From positions 1 through 64,000 of the forward strand of contig JAJDUH010000011.1 of NCBI GenBank assembly GCA_022826805.1: a stretch of 64,000 bases of DNA. Reading direction: 5' to 3'. The stretch is from Candidatus Poribacteria bacterium (GTDB lineage: Bacteria; Poribacteria; WGA-4E; WGA-3G). The position numbers and the translations under genes are program-made. Position 1 is the first letter of the stretch. Every line of letters begins with the position of its first letter. The notes below the pieces were generated by a model. That model was not told the DNA's origin and searched no databases. It worked only from the letters and a program-made list of their open reading frames with translations. Below are positions 55,440 to 63,671 of this stretch, piece after piece.

Positions 55440-58139
55440 ATGTTTTACAAAAATCATATTAAACCGGTTATCTTCACACTTAGCATTATTGTAGGCATTT
55501 TGGTGTGTGTATTTGCGACGGTTATGGCGGACGAACACGCCGAGCAAGCAGAAGAAGCAGAGGAGTCAGAAGCCACAAGTGAAGCCGAAACATCTGAAGA
55601 AACGTCTGCCGCAGAGGATCCCGTGAGGCTTGAGAGTCTTGTTGTTGTGGGGACCCGTGCGCAACCGCGCTCTGTCTTGGATTCCGCAGTCCCGATCGAT
55701 ATTGTGTCAAACGAATCCTTTGAAAAGCAGGGCGGTGCGGATTTACCGGATTTGCTGAGAACTTTGGTGCCATCTTATAACGTTAATACGCAACCGATTA
55801 GCGATGCGTCAACAGTGGTACGCCCAGCGAATTTACGGGGACTTGCTCCCGACCATACGCTGGTGTTGGTCAATAACAAACGGCGCCACCGTGCGGCAGT
55901 GATTCACTGGCTCGGGAACGGTTTGTCTGATGGTTCACAGGGACCTGACCTGGCACCTATTCCCGCAATTGCCCTGCAACAGGTAGAGGTCCTCCGTGAT
56001 GGCGCATCCGCACAATATGGGTCGGACGCTATCGCAGGTGTGATGAATTTTCGATTGAAGGACAACCACGAAGGCGGCTCGTTTGAATTTAAACCCGGTA
56101 TCTACCAATTCGGCGATGGTCGGCAGTTCGCACTCGCCGGTAATATCGGTTTAGGAAACCCAGACGCGTGGAGTAGCCTCAGCTTCGAATACGGTGGCGC
56201 AGATCCGACCATCCGCTCTGTCCAACGTAATGATGCCATAGCCTTGATTAACGCAGGCAATTTTAGTGTGAAAGACCCGGCGCAAATTTGGGGACAGCCG
56301 ATTATAGAGAATGACCTCAAACTTTTTGCCAACTACGGTGCTACCCTCACCGATGACATCGAATTTTATGGGCATGCCAACTACGCCCGCAAGCGAGTTG
56401 AAGGTGGGTTCTATTTCCGAAACCCAAATACTCGCGGCGGTGTGTTTACTTCGTCCGGTGGCGATACGTTGCTCGTTGGAGATATGCGGGGTTTGACAAA
56501 CGAAATGGCGGCTTGGGAAGCCCGAAAGCAGGCAGCGGAGGCTGCTGGGCAGGAGTTTGCTGAACTGTCGCCGCACGATGCTGACGATATCCCGATAACC
56601 AACCATGTTCCTGATCCTGAACGATTGCAAGCCGTCAAGAATGACCCGAATCTATTTACGTTCCAAGAGATGTTCCCAGGCGGATTCACACCCAGATTTG
56701 GTGCATTCATGTGGGATACTTCCGTCGTCGTGGGTGTTAAAGGGGATGCCTTAAGAGAAACATTGGGTAAACCCCTGACGTGGGACCTCAGTGGCTCTTT
56801 TGGACGGAATCACGCCGATTTCTTTATCTTCAACACTGTTAATGCTTCGCTCGGCCCAGATACACCGACATATTTTGATCCGGGTGATTATATCCAGACA
56901 GATTACAACCTCAACTTCGATGTAACCTATCCGTTGCACGACATGGTATTCCTCGCTTCTGGTTTGGAATATCGCAACGAAGGGTTTGAAATCATAGAGG
57001 GTGAACGCGAGTCGCATCAGATCGGGCCCCTTGCAGCGCAAGGCTTTACTGCTGCATCCAACGGATTTTCAGGGTTTAGTCCAGTTGCGGCAGGCAGGTG
57101 GCACCGTTACAACGTTGCCGCCTATCTGGAAACTGAAATCAGACCGATTGATCCGCTCCTGATCGCGCTGGCTGTGCGCGGTGAACAATTTGAGATTTTC
57201 GGCGGCACCCTGAACTACAAAGCCGCTGCAAACTACAAGGTTACGGAAACGATGCGCTTGCGCGGAAGTTATAGTACCGGATTCCGCGCACCGACACCCG
57301 GGCAGCAAAATACGTTCAACATTACCACTGAATACGATTTTGAGAAGGGTGATCTCGTTAATAAAGGCACAATTCCTTCCACCAACCCTGCTGTCGGTGT
57401 TGTGACAGGTAAGGAAGATAACTCGCTTGACCCGGAAACATCAAATAACTTCACAGGTGGATTTACCGTTGATATTTTGGGCGTAAACCTCACGATGGAC
57501 TTTTTTGATATTCGGCTGAAAAACCGGTTATCGGTGTCACAACACTTTACATTGACTGACGCGCAGAAGGCAGACCTCATCGCTGGTGGTGTAACCAGTG
57601 CAGCGAATCTGCAAACATTCCAGTTCTTTATCAATGACTTCTCTACGACAACCAACGGTATTGATACCGTCGTTACGGTACCTATACCGAACGGAAGTGT
57701 TATCGCTGTGTATAACTTCACGAACACCACAGTTACCGATCACAATCCGGACACGCTGGACGAGCATCGAATCAGGGAACTGCAAGAGAATTTACCCGCA
57801 CACCGTGCCAGCCTGACTGGCGTTTACTCCATAACGGATGCGTGGGGAGTGCTCGGGCGCGCCAGTTATTTCAGCGGTTGGTTCGATTCTGAAGATTACT
57901 TACAGAATCCAAATGTGCCAGGCACTGGAGAATACACTGGCAAGGTTATTTTCGACTTGGAAACCACTTACACCGTAGGGGCCGGATTGGCACTCACGCT
58001 CGGTGGAAGAAATATCCTGAATACCTTTCCCGATGAAAATCCGAATGGTGCTGATTCCGTCGGCAACAAATATGGGCAGTTCAGTCCGTTTGGTTTTGAT
58101 GGGGCGTATTGGTATGCCAAAGTCGGATACGATTTCTAA
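55440..58139 (+). CDS. TonB-dependent outer-membrane receptor
   Basis: An 899-residue outer-membrane transporter. Signal peptide (about 1-30), an acidic low-complexity stretch (EHAEQAEEAEESEATSEAET), then the TonB box ESLVVVGTRA near 63 and the plug domain with LRGLAPDHTLVLVNNKRRHR and QVEVLRDGASAQYGSDAIAG near 180. The barrel follows and ends in the terminal aromatic AYWYAKVGYDF. The plug pattern fits receptors for siderophores, vitamins or glycans, but the substrate cannot be told. The leader carries a palindrome. Confidence 0.95.
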   Translation: MFYKNHIKPVIFTLSIIVGILVCVFATVMADEHAEQAEEAEESEATSEAETSEETSAAEDPVRLESLVVVGTRAQPRSVLDSAVPIDIVSNESFEKQGGADLPDLLRTLVPSYNVNTQPISDASTVVRPANLRGLAPDHTLVLVNNKRRHRAAVIHWLGNGLSDGSQGPDLAPIPAIALQQVEVLRDGASAQYGSDAIAGVMNFRLKDNHEGGSFEFKPGIYQFGDGRQFALAGNIGLGNPDAWSSLSFEYGGADPTIRSVQRNDAIALINAGNFSVKDPAQIWGQPIIENDLKLFANYGATLTDDIEFYGHANYARKRVEGGFYFRNPNTRGGVFTSSGGDTLLVGDMRGLTNEMAAWEARKQAAEAAGQEFAELSPHDADDIPITNHVPDPERLQAVKNDPNLFTFQEMFPGGFTPRFGAFMWDTSVVVGVKGDALRETLGKPLTWDLSGSFGRNHADFFIFNTVNASLGPDTPTYFDPGDYIQTDYNLNFDVTYPLHDMVFLASGLEYRNEGFEIIEGERESHQIGPLAAQGFTAASNGFSGFSPVAAGRWHRYNVAAYLETEIRPIDPLLIALAVRGEQFEIFGGTLNYKAAANYKVTETMRLRGSYSTGFRAPTPGQQNTFNITTEYDFEKGDLVNKGTIPSTNPAVGVVTGKEDNSLDPETSNNFTGGFTVDILGVNLTMDFFDIRLKNRLSVSQHFTLTDAQKADLIAGGVTSAANLQTFQFFINDFSTTTNGIDTVVTVPIPNGSVIAVYNFTNTTVTDHNPDTLDEHRIRELQENLPAHRASLTGVYSITDAWGVLGRASYFSGWFDSEDYLQNPNVPGTGEYTGKVIFDLETTYTVGAGLALTLGGRNILNTFPDENPNGADSVGNKYGQFSPFGFDGAYWYAKVGYDF

Positions 58140-58180
58140 AGCCTATCTCATAGAGGGCATTAGAAACACTTTTCATAAAG

Positions 58181-58202
58181 GGCGCGGTTTTTCAGCCGCG
58201 CC
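58181..58202 (+). terminator. Terminator-like hairpin after the TonB receptor
   Basis: GGCGCGG (58181-58187) pairs with CCGCGCC (58196-58202) around an 8-nt loop, 42 bp after the stop. No long T run follows, so termination is only likely. Confidence 0.45.
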
Positions 58203-58348
58203 TCCTCAATTTGCATAACCATCCTAATTTTCCAGTTGCTATGTTTTATAGGGCAATGTTCGGTAGATCGTTTACTAATTATCGCCCTTACTACATAAGC
58301 GAATCTTCATGGAGTTAAGGTAGATATATTACAGGGAGGGGCATTGAC

Positions 58349-59185
58349 ATGAGCAATCAGAGCAGGGATGCAGAATATACAATGGGCCGCAGTGAGAGCG
58401 AAACTGAACGCTTAATTGAGCAGTCACAACTCTACGACGGTGTGACGCGACGTTTTTTTCTCAGAAGCGGCATCGCAAACGGAATGAAAGTCCTTGATGT
58501 CGGAAGTGGCGCAGGTGATGTGGCGCTTACCCTCGCTGAATTTGTCGGTCCCAAGGGAAATGTAGTTGGCGTAGATGTCAACCCAGATATTCTCAAAACG
58601 GCACAGGATCGGGTGGATGCAGTAGGCTTTACGAACGTTGAATTCATTTCTGGTGATATCCGAACGCTTGACCTTCCAAACGACTTTGATGCCGTCGTGG
58701 GAAGACTCGTGTTGATGTATATGGCAGATCCTGCCGATGCGCTTAGGTATTTAGCGACGCGTCTGCGTCCCGGTGGAATTGTCGCCTTTCAAGAGGTCGA
58801 TTTTACACCTTATACTGCAGCGTTGCATCCAGATACCCCCTTAGCAAACCAATTGATTGAGTGGGGACGAACTGTATTTGAGCGTTCAGGCGCGCATCTT
58901 GAGATGGGGATGGATCTTTACAAAGCCTTCGTCGATGCGGGTTTACCTGAGCCTACCTTACATTTTGAGGCACCCATGGGCGGGCATGAAGACTGGCCTG
59001 GATATGAGTATCTCGCTAACAGTTTTCGGAGTCTCGTTCCGCTGATGGAGGCTTACGGCATTGCTACAGCCGATGAATTAGATGTGGACACACTGGCAGG
59101 GAGAATACAGGCAGAAGTTTCTGCATCGAAACGACCGATTATGTTGCCCCCGCACATCACAGGATATGCATCCCTTGCGTCGTAA
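58349..59185 (+). CDS. SAM-dependent methyltransferase, tandem copy 1
   Basis: A 278-residue class I methyltransferase. Motif I is VLDVGSGAGDVALTLAEFVG near 49-68, followed by GVDVNPDIL, a GDIRTLDLP segment near 105 and RPGGIVAFQEVDF near 145. The start reads TMGRSESETERLIEQSQLYD, shared with the next gene. Substrate unknown. AGGGAGG-type site before ATG 58349. Copy 2 begins 12 bp after its stop. Confidence 0.9.
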   Translation: MSNQSRDAEYTMGRSESETERLIEQSQLYDGVTRRFFLRSGIANGMKVLDVGSGAGDVALTLAEFVGPKGNVVGVDVNPDILKTAQDRVDAVGFTNVEFISGDIRTLDLPNDFDAVVGRLVLMYMADPADALRYLATRLRPGGIVAFQEVDFTPYTAALHPDTPLANQLIEWGRTVFERSGAHLEMGMDLYKAFVDAGLPEPTLHFEAPMGGHEDWPGYEYLANSFRSLVPLMEAYGIATADELDVDTLAGRIQAEVSASKRPIMLPPHITGYASLAS

Positions 59186-59197
59186 AAGGCTCCACGT

Positions 59198-60058
59198 ATG
59201 GCAAAAAATCATTCAGGAAACTCGCATACATCAAATCGTGATGCCACCTATACGTTAGGACGCACCTCCCACGAAACGACGCGCCTCATTGAGCAATCAA
59301 GAATTTACGGATCGTCAACGATACGCCTCTGCAGGCAAGCTGGTATTACAAGTGGTATGCGTGTTATCGAAATCGGGAGTGGGGCGGGTGATGTTGCCTT
59401 CTCCCTCGCCGGACTCGTTGGACCGACGGGAAAGGTCATTGGTGTAGATATCAATGCAACGATTCTTGACACAGCACGTCAGCGTGCAGCGGATGCTGGC
59501 ATACGAAATGTTGAATTTGTCGCAGGCGATGCTCGGATGATTGACTTTCCGGACAAGTTTGATGCGATTGTCGGACGGTTTGTCCTGATGTATATGGCAA
59601 ATCCAGTAGAAGCATTTGCGAATCTTGTAACGCATTTAAAACCGGGTGGGATCGCAGCGTTTCAGGAACCAGAATACACGCTCTATCCTTCGTTCTTACA
59701 TCCAGATACACCCCTCATGAATCAACTCATTGAATGGATTTTGGGTGTCTTTCGACACTCAGGAGCACACCTTGATATGGGGATCGGACTTTACCGTGCT
59801 TTTGTAGACGCAGGTTTACCACCGCCAGAGATGCACCTGCAATCTCCGATTGGCGCTGCTGAAACGTGGGCGGGTTACCGATACATGGCGATGATCTTTC
59901 AAAGCCTCCTGCCACTTCTGGAAAAATATGGACTTGCGACAGCGGAGCAGGTTGGTGTGGACACATTGGCTGAGCGAATTCGCCAAGAGGTGCTCGTATC
60001 AAAGCGTCCGTTCTTCCTACCGCTGCACGTAACAGCACACACAACACTTCCAGCCTGA
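59198..60058 (+). CDS. SAM-dependent methyltransferase, tandem copy 2
   Basis: A 286-residue paralogue of the previous gene: TLGRTSHETTRLIEQSRIYG at the start, motif I VIEIGSGAGDVAFSLAGLVG near 54-73, GVDINATIL and KPGGIAAFQEPEYTL near 150. The two are alignable end to end and clearly arose by duplication. They are probably co-transcribed and may act on related substrates or as a heterodimer. Confidence 0.9.
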   Translation: MAKNHSGNSHTSNRDATYTLGRTSHETTRLIEQSRIYGSSTIRLCRQAGITSGMRVIEIGSGAGDVAFSLAGLVGPTGKVIGVDINATILDTARQRAADAGIRNVEFVAGDARMIDFPDKFDAIVGRFVLMYMANPVEAFANLVTHLKPGGIAAFQEPEYTLYPSFLHPDTPLMNQLIEWILGVFRHSGAHLDMGIGLYRAFVDAGLPPPEMHLQSPIGAAETWAGYRYMAMIFQSLLPLLEKYGLATAEQVGVDTLAERIRQEVLVSKRPFFLPLHVTAHTTLPA

Positions 60059-60395
60059 ATTGCCTGTCTCCTCGTATGCCGTCCTTATGGAACAAAACCC
60101 TCTATAATCCTGTTCATCCTCTAATTCTGTGAATCCTGATTCAGACAACGAAAAACGACTATCGAAAGCCGATAACCCATAACCGACAACGATAAAAAAA
60201 TGTGGTTTTAGGTTGATATAGGACTCTAAATGTGGTATAATTATATAAACTAAAATTGGTGAATAGAATTCTATCCTGAGGTGTGATTGCTTTTTCAGCG
60301 CATGCTAATCAGATGGAATTTACGCAATTAATCTCTGCTCCCTGCTTTCCTTACGATTGCAGTGGGGCCACCAGTCCAAAGAGAGGCATGAAAAT
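60059..60395. other. Intergenic region with rpsF promoter and leader
   Basis: No gene. Contains the dispersed AATCCTGATTCAGACAAC motif (near 60132, also at the hsdR stop), ATAACC..ACAACG filler, the rpsF promoter (60213-60241) and about 150 nt of leader RNA. Confidence 0.6.
60213..60241 (+). promoter_or_regulatory. Promoter of the rpsF-ssb-rpsR-rplI-dnaB group
   Basis: TTGATA (60213-60218), 17 bp, TATAAT (60236-60241). The long leader before rpsF leaves room for autoregulation by S6:S18, known in other bacteria; I could not locate its binding hairpin with confidence. Confidence 0.7.
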
Positions 60396-60770
60396 TTGAA
60401 TCCTTACGAACTCCTGCTCATCATCACCCCTGACTATGATGAGAGCGAAGCAGAGGCTCTTACTGATCAAGTTAAAGGTATTATTGAAAATAGCGGAACT
60501 CTCCTGAAAGTTGATCCTTGGGGAAAAAAACGGCTCGCCTATCCGATCCGAAAACGTAGTGAAGGTTATTATGTGCTCTATATTTTTGAGAGCGCATCAA
60601 GTTTTGTGGCTGAATTAAGCCAATCTCTGCGTGTCATTGAGACGATTCTGCGTTATATGATTGTCCAATACGAGGACGATATCGAGAAGTTGAAATCTGA
60701 GCTCGCTGCTGAAGTGGAACAGACAACGTCCAGTAATACAGAGCAAAGTACACCTAATAATGCAGGGTAA
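60396..60770 (+). CDS. rpsF: 30S ribosomal protein S6
   Basis: Small-subunit protein that pairs with S18. The N-terminus is (M)NPYELLLIITPDYDE; KVDPWGKKRLAYPIRKRSEGYY (here split as DPWGKKRLAYPI and RSEGYYVLY) is the conserved core. The start is TTG at 60396 with GAGAGG (60381-60386) nine bases upstream. The ATG ten bases before it runs into a TGA, and the frame from 60357 adds unrelated residues. First gene of the conserved group. Confidence 0.95.
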   Translation: MNPYELLLIITPDYDESEAEALTDQVKGIIENSGTLLKVDPWGKKRLAYPIRKRSEGYYVLYIFESASSFVAELSQSLRVIETILRYMIVQYEDDIEKLKSELAAEVEQTTSSNTEQSTPNNAG

Positions 60771-60904
60771 ACGCATTGGTGACGATCAAGTATCTGAAGA
60801 CCTTGCAATATCTGACTAAGGTGAGCATCATCCAGATTTGAAAAACCAATTTTTGGCTTTAAGTGATGCCAAGAAGACTAAACAACGTATATAGAGGAGA
60901 AACC

Positions 60905-61378
60905 ATGGCAAGTTACAACAAGGTCATCCTAATGGGGAATCTTACCCGAGATCCTGAAATGAGATATGTTCCAAGCGGAACTGCTGTTACGAATTTTGGA
61001 CTCGCTATGAACGAGAGGTATACTGACCGGCAAACGGGTGAACAGAAAGAATCTCCCTGTTTTGTTGAGATAACTGCTTGGGGTAGACAAGCGGAAATTG
61101 TAAACGAGTACCTCACTAAAGGCAGTCCTGTTTTTCTTGAAGGCAGTCTTAAATTTGACTCTTGGGAAGCTGATGATGGAACCAAGCGGAATAGACTGTC
61201 TGTTACAGCATTTCGCATTCAATTGATTGGTGGGCGACGTGACCAAGACGAGATGGGTGGTGGTTACGCCGACGCGCAGCCCGCTGCACCGTCAGGACAA
61301 TCCGCACCTTATCAAGGTGCTCCCGCACCCGAAGCAAGCAGTGCACCCTCCTCAACAGAGGACGACATACCATTTTAA
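60905..61378 (+). CDS. ssb: Single-stranded DNA-binding protein
   Basis: A 157-residue SSB: OB-fold with YNKVILMGNLTRDPEMRY at the start and FVEITAWGRQAEIVNEYL near 55-72, a Gly/Pro/Ala/Ser-rich linker, and the acidic interaction tip DDIPF at the C-terminus. ATG 60905 follows GAGGAG. It lies in the usual position between rpsF and rpsR, although 134 bp after rpsF. Confidence 0.97.
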   Translation: MASYNKVILMGNLTRDPEMRYVPSGTAVTNFGLAMNERYTDRQTGEQKESPCFVEITAWGRQAEIVNEYLTKGSPVFLEGSLKFDSWEADDGTKRNRLSVTAFRIQLIGGRRDQDEMGGGYADAQPAAPSGQSAPYQGAPAPEASSAPSSTEDDIPF

Positions 61379-61474
61379 GTAGAACGCTGTTCTTGGAAGA
61401 ACTATCGGCATATGGAGTTTCTTCCTCGTATCCTTTTCTACTTTCCTTCGTTATGAGGGACATACGAACATACA

Positions 61475-61498
61475 GCGCGCCAACGGACATTGGCGCGC
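61475..61498. promoter_or_regulatory. Strong hairpin between ssb and rpsR
   Basis: GCGCGCCAA (61475-61483) and TTGGCGCGC (61490-61498) form a perfect 9-bp stem with a 6-nt loop, 29 bp before rpsR. No T run follows, so it is more likely an RNA processing or translation-control structure than a terminator. Confidence 0.55.
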
Positions 61499-61527
61499 AA
61501 TAGATTAAATAGAAGGAAGAAAATTAT

Positions 61528-61728
61528 ATGGCATTCCGTCGGAGGCAGCGCTTTCACAAAATCGAATCTTTTGACTACAAAGATGTGGATACGCTGCAAA
61601 AGTTTATTAACGAACGTGGAAAAATTGTGAGTCGTCGAGTCACAGGACTATCGGCAAAGCAACAACGAATGGTGACGCGCGCAGTGAAACGCGCACGTAA
61701 TATGGCATTGCTGCCGTTTACGCAATAA
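61528..61728 (+). CDS. rpsR: 30S ribosomal protein S18
   Basis: A 66-residue basic protein that binds 16S rRNA with S6. [20 protein letters not shown] and [20 protein letters not shown] then [10 protein letters not shown] are the full family pattern. No zinc-binding cysteines. GAAGGAAG before ATG 61528. Confidence 0.97.
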   Translation: MAFRRRQRFHKIESFDYKDVDTLQKFINERGKIVSRRVTGLSAKQQRMVTRAVKRARNMALLPFTQ

Positions 61729-61763
61729 AAGTAAGTTCAGGCGCGTATGCCTGCTGGGTTGCC

Positions 61764-61797
61764 TATACGAGATGACATAGGGTTTCAATTATGGAAG
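61764..61797 (+). repeat. 34-bp direct repeat, copy 1 (duplicate of the rplI start region)
   Basis: Begins TATACGAGATGACATAGG and ends ATTATGGAAG; matches 61855-61888 at 33 of 34 bases. Copy 2 contains the real rplI ribosome site and ATG (61882). Copy 1 therefore carries a decoy start at 61791, whose frame stops after 26 codons. Confidence 0.85.
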
Positions 61798-61810
61798 AAA
61801 CCACTACTCT

Positions 61811-61837
61811 CGGTAGGCGAGGTTTCCTAACCTCGCT
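61811..61837. repeat. CGGTAGGCGAGG palindromic repeat, copy 2
   Basis: One base different from 21143-21169. It lies between the two 34-bp direct repeats upstream of rplI. Confidence 0.75.
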
Positions 61838-61854
61838 GATTGTTGAGTTTACGT

Positions 61855-61888
61855 TATACGAGATGACATAGGATTTCAATTATGGAAG
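61855..61888 (+). repeat. 34-bp direct repeat, copy 2
   Basis: Second copy of the 61764-61797 sequence; contains the functional start of rplI at 61882. Confidence 0.85.
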
Positions 61889-62328
61889 TGATTTTAAAGG
61901 AAAATGTTGAAGGGCTTGGTGTTCCAGGCGATGTGTTGACAGTCGCTGACGGCTACGCGCGCAACTATCTTTTGCCGATGCAGTTGGCGATACATGCAAC
62001 GGAGCGAAACCGTCGCCACTTTGAGCACCAAAAGCGAGTTATTGATCACCAAGAATCGAAGAATAGAGAACAGGCGCGTGAAATTGCCGGACAGATTGCT
62101 GGGGTCACATGCACACTCAGTCGGCGTGCTGGTGAAAATGATCGACTCTTCGGCTCGGTTACCTCCACGGATGTCGCGGAGGCTTTACGTGCTGAGGGAT
62201 TCGATCTGGAAAGACGCATCTTTGAACTTGCAGACCCGATTCGTGAACTCGGTGTGTTCATGGTGCCGATCAAATTGCATGCCGATGTTCAGGTTGAACT
62301 GCGGGTCGTTGTTGAACGCGAAGAATAA
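61882..62328 (+). CDS. rplI: 50S ribosomal protein L9
   Basis: A 148-residue two-domain 23S rRNA-binding protein. The N-terminal domain reads MEVILKENVEGLGVPGDVLT and VADGYARNYLLPMQLA; a long helix follows (HFEHQKRVIDHQESKNREQA) and a C-terminal domain with DRLFGSVTSTDVAEAL. All match the family. Its start region is duplicated 91 bp upstream, around a palindromic repeat. dnaB begins 2 bp after the stop. Confidence 0.96.
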   Translation: MEVILKENVEGLGVPGDVLTVADGYARNYLLPMQLAIHATERNRRHFEHQKRVIDHQESKNREQAREIAGQIAGVTCTLSRRAGENDRLFGSVTSTDVAEALRAEGFDLERRIFELADPIRELGVFMVPIKLHADVQVELRVVVEREE

Positions 62329-62330
62329 TC

Positions 62331-63662
62331 ATGCAGGCACAAGCGGTTGAATCTCTCTCTGACAAGGAGGCTGAACAGGCTGTACTCGGCGCAATGATGA
62401 CCGAGAAATCGGTCATTCCTCGTGTAATCGCCCTGCTTGGACATACTTCTGAGGCATTTTTTACAACCGATCATCAGCTAATCTATACAGCGATCCTTAC
62501 CGTATACGATCGCGTTAGCAAAGTCGATCCGCTTCTCGTTGCCGATGAACTGAAACGGACAAATCAGATTAATCGGACAGGCGGTGCTAACTATCTCTAT
62601 GAACTACAAGCGCCTATTGTCGAGACAGAGAGCACAGAGTTTTATGCCGATATTCTTTATGAAAAGGCGACGCGCCGACAGTTGATTCATGCAGGTTCCG
62701 AAATTCGCGATATCGCTCAAGATGAAAGCATAGAACTCTCGGAAATCCTCAATCAGGCACAAGAAGCCGTCTTTGAGCTCGGTCAAGACAAGGCACAACG
62801 CGGATTTCACCCTATTCAGCCGCTTGTTTCAGATAGCATAGATGCTATAGAAAAACTCTACCACAAATCCGACCGGTTTTTAGGGGTACCGACCGGTTTT
62901 ATGGATTTTGACCACATGACATCAGGGCTACAACCCGGCAACTTCATCATCATCGCCGCGCGACCGAGTATGGGAAAGACAACCTTGGTGCTGAATATGG
63001 CACAGAACATCGCGCTTGAGCAGGAACGTCCAGTTGCCATTTTTAGCCTTGAGATGCCCGCACAAGATATTGTTATGCGGATGTTATCCGCGGAATCCCA
63101 CATCGATTTTGGACGGCTCCGAACAGGTAATTTTAGCGAAGATTACTGGCGACCGTTGACTGAAGCAGCAGGTAGACTCGCCGAAGCACCTATCCTCATT
63201 AATGACAACCGCGGACTTACTGTTCAGAGTCTACGCGCTGAAGGACGACGGTTAAAAGGTGAGCATAATAGTCTCGCACTTATCATTGTTGACTACCTAC
63301 AGCTTCTCAGAGGGACGGGTAGATATAACGCTCGCGAACAGGAAATCTCTGAAATCTCACGCGCCTTGAAAATCCTCGCTTGGGAACTCAATGTACCAAT
63401 TATTGCCTGCTCGCAGTTGAGTCGTGAGGTGGAACGCCGTCCCGACAAACAACCGCAGCTTTCCGATTTGCGCGAATCTGGGGCAATTGAACAAGACGCT
63501 GACCTTGTTGCCTTTTTATATCGAGAAGATTATTACCAAGAGGAAGAGACCGATGATCGGGTTGAAGCACACCTGCTGATTAAGAAACAACGCAACGGAC
63601 CGACCGGACCGATCATGCTCTATTTTACCAAAAAGCAGATGCGATTTGAAAACCTGAGTTAG
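62331..63662 (+). CDS. dnaB: Replicative DNA helicase DnaB
   Basis: Hexameric helicase that unwinds DNA at the fork. The N-terminal domain (AEQAVLGAMM at 14-23) is followed by the RecA-like motor: FIIIAARPSMGKTTLVLNMA (Walker A, about 203-222), FSLEMP (H1a) near 240, a DYLQLL Walker B near 322, and the SQLSREVERRPDKQPQLSDL segment near 362. Length 443 is normal. No intein. Translationally linked to rplI. Confidence 0.97.
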   Translation: MQAQAVESLSDKEAEQAVLGAMMTEKSVIPRVIALLGHTSEAFFTTDHQLIYTAILTVYDRVSKVDPLLVADELKRTNQINRTGGANYLYELQAPIVETESTEFYADILYEKATRRQLIHAGSEIRDIAQDESIELSEILNQAQEAVFELGQDKAQRGFHPIQPLVSDSIDAIEKLYHKSDRFLGVPTGFMDFDHMTSGLQPGNFIIIAARPSMGKTTLVLNMAQNIALEQERPVAIFSLEMPAQDIVMRMLSAESHIDFGRLRTGNFSEDYWRPLTEAAGRLAEAPILINDNRGLTVQSLRAEGRRLKGEHNSLALIIVDYLQLLRGTGRYNAREQEISEISRALKILAWELNVPIIACSQLSREVERRPDKQPQLSDLRESGAIEQDADLVAFLYREDYYQEEETDDRVEAHLLIKKQRNGPTGPIMLYFTKKQMRFENLS

Positions 63663-63671
63663 ACATACAAT

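Noticed and set aside
61791..61871. 26-codon frame from the duplicated rplI start
   Set aside because: Created by the 34-bp duplication and repeat; not a likely functional peptide.
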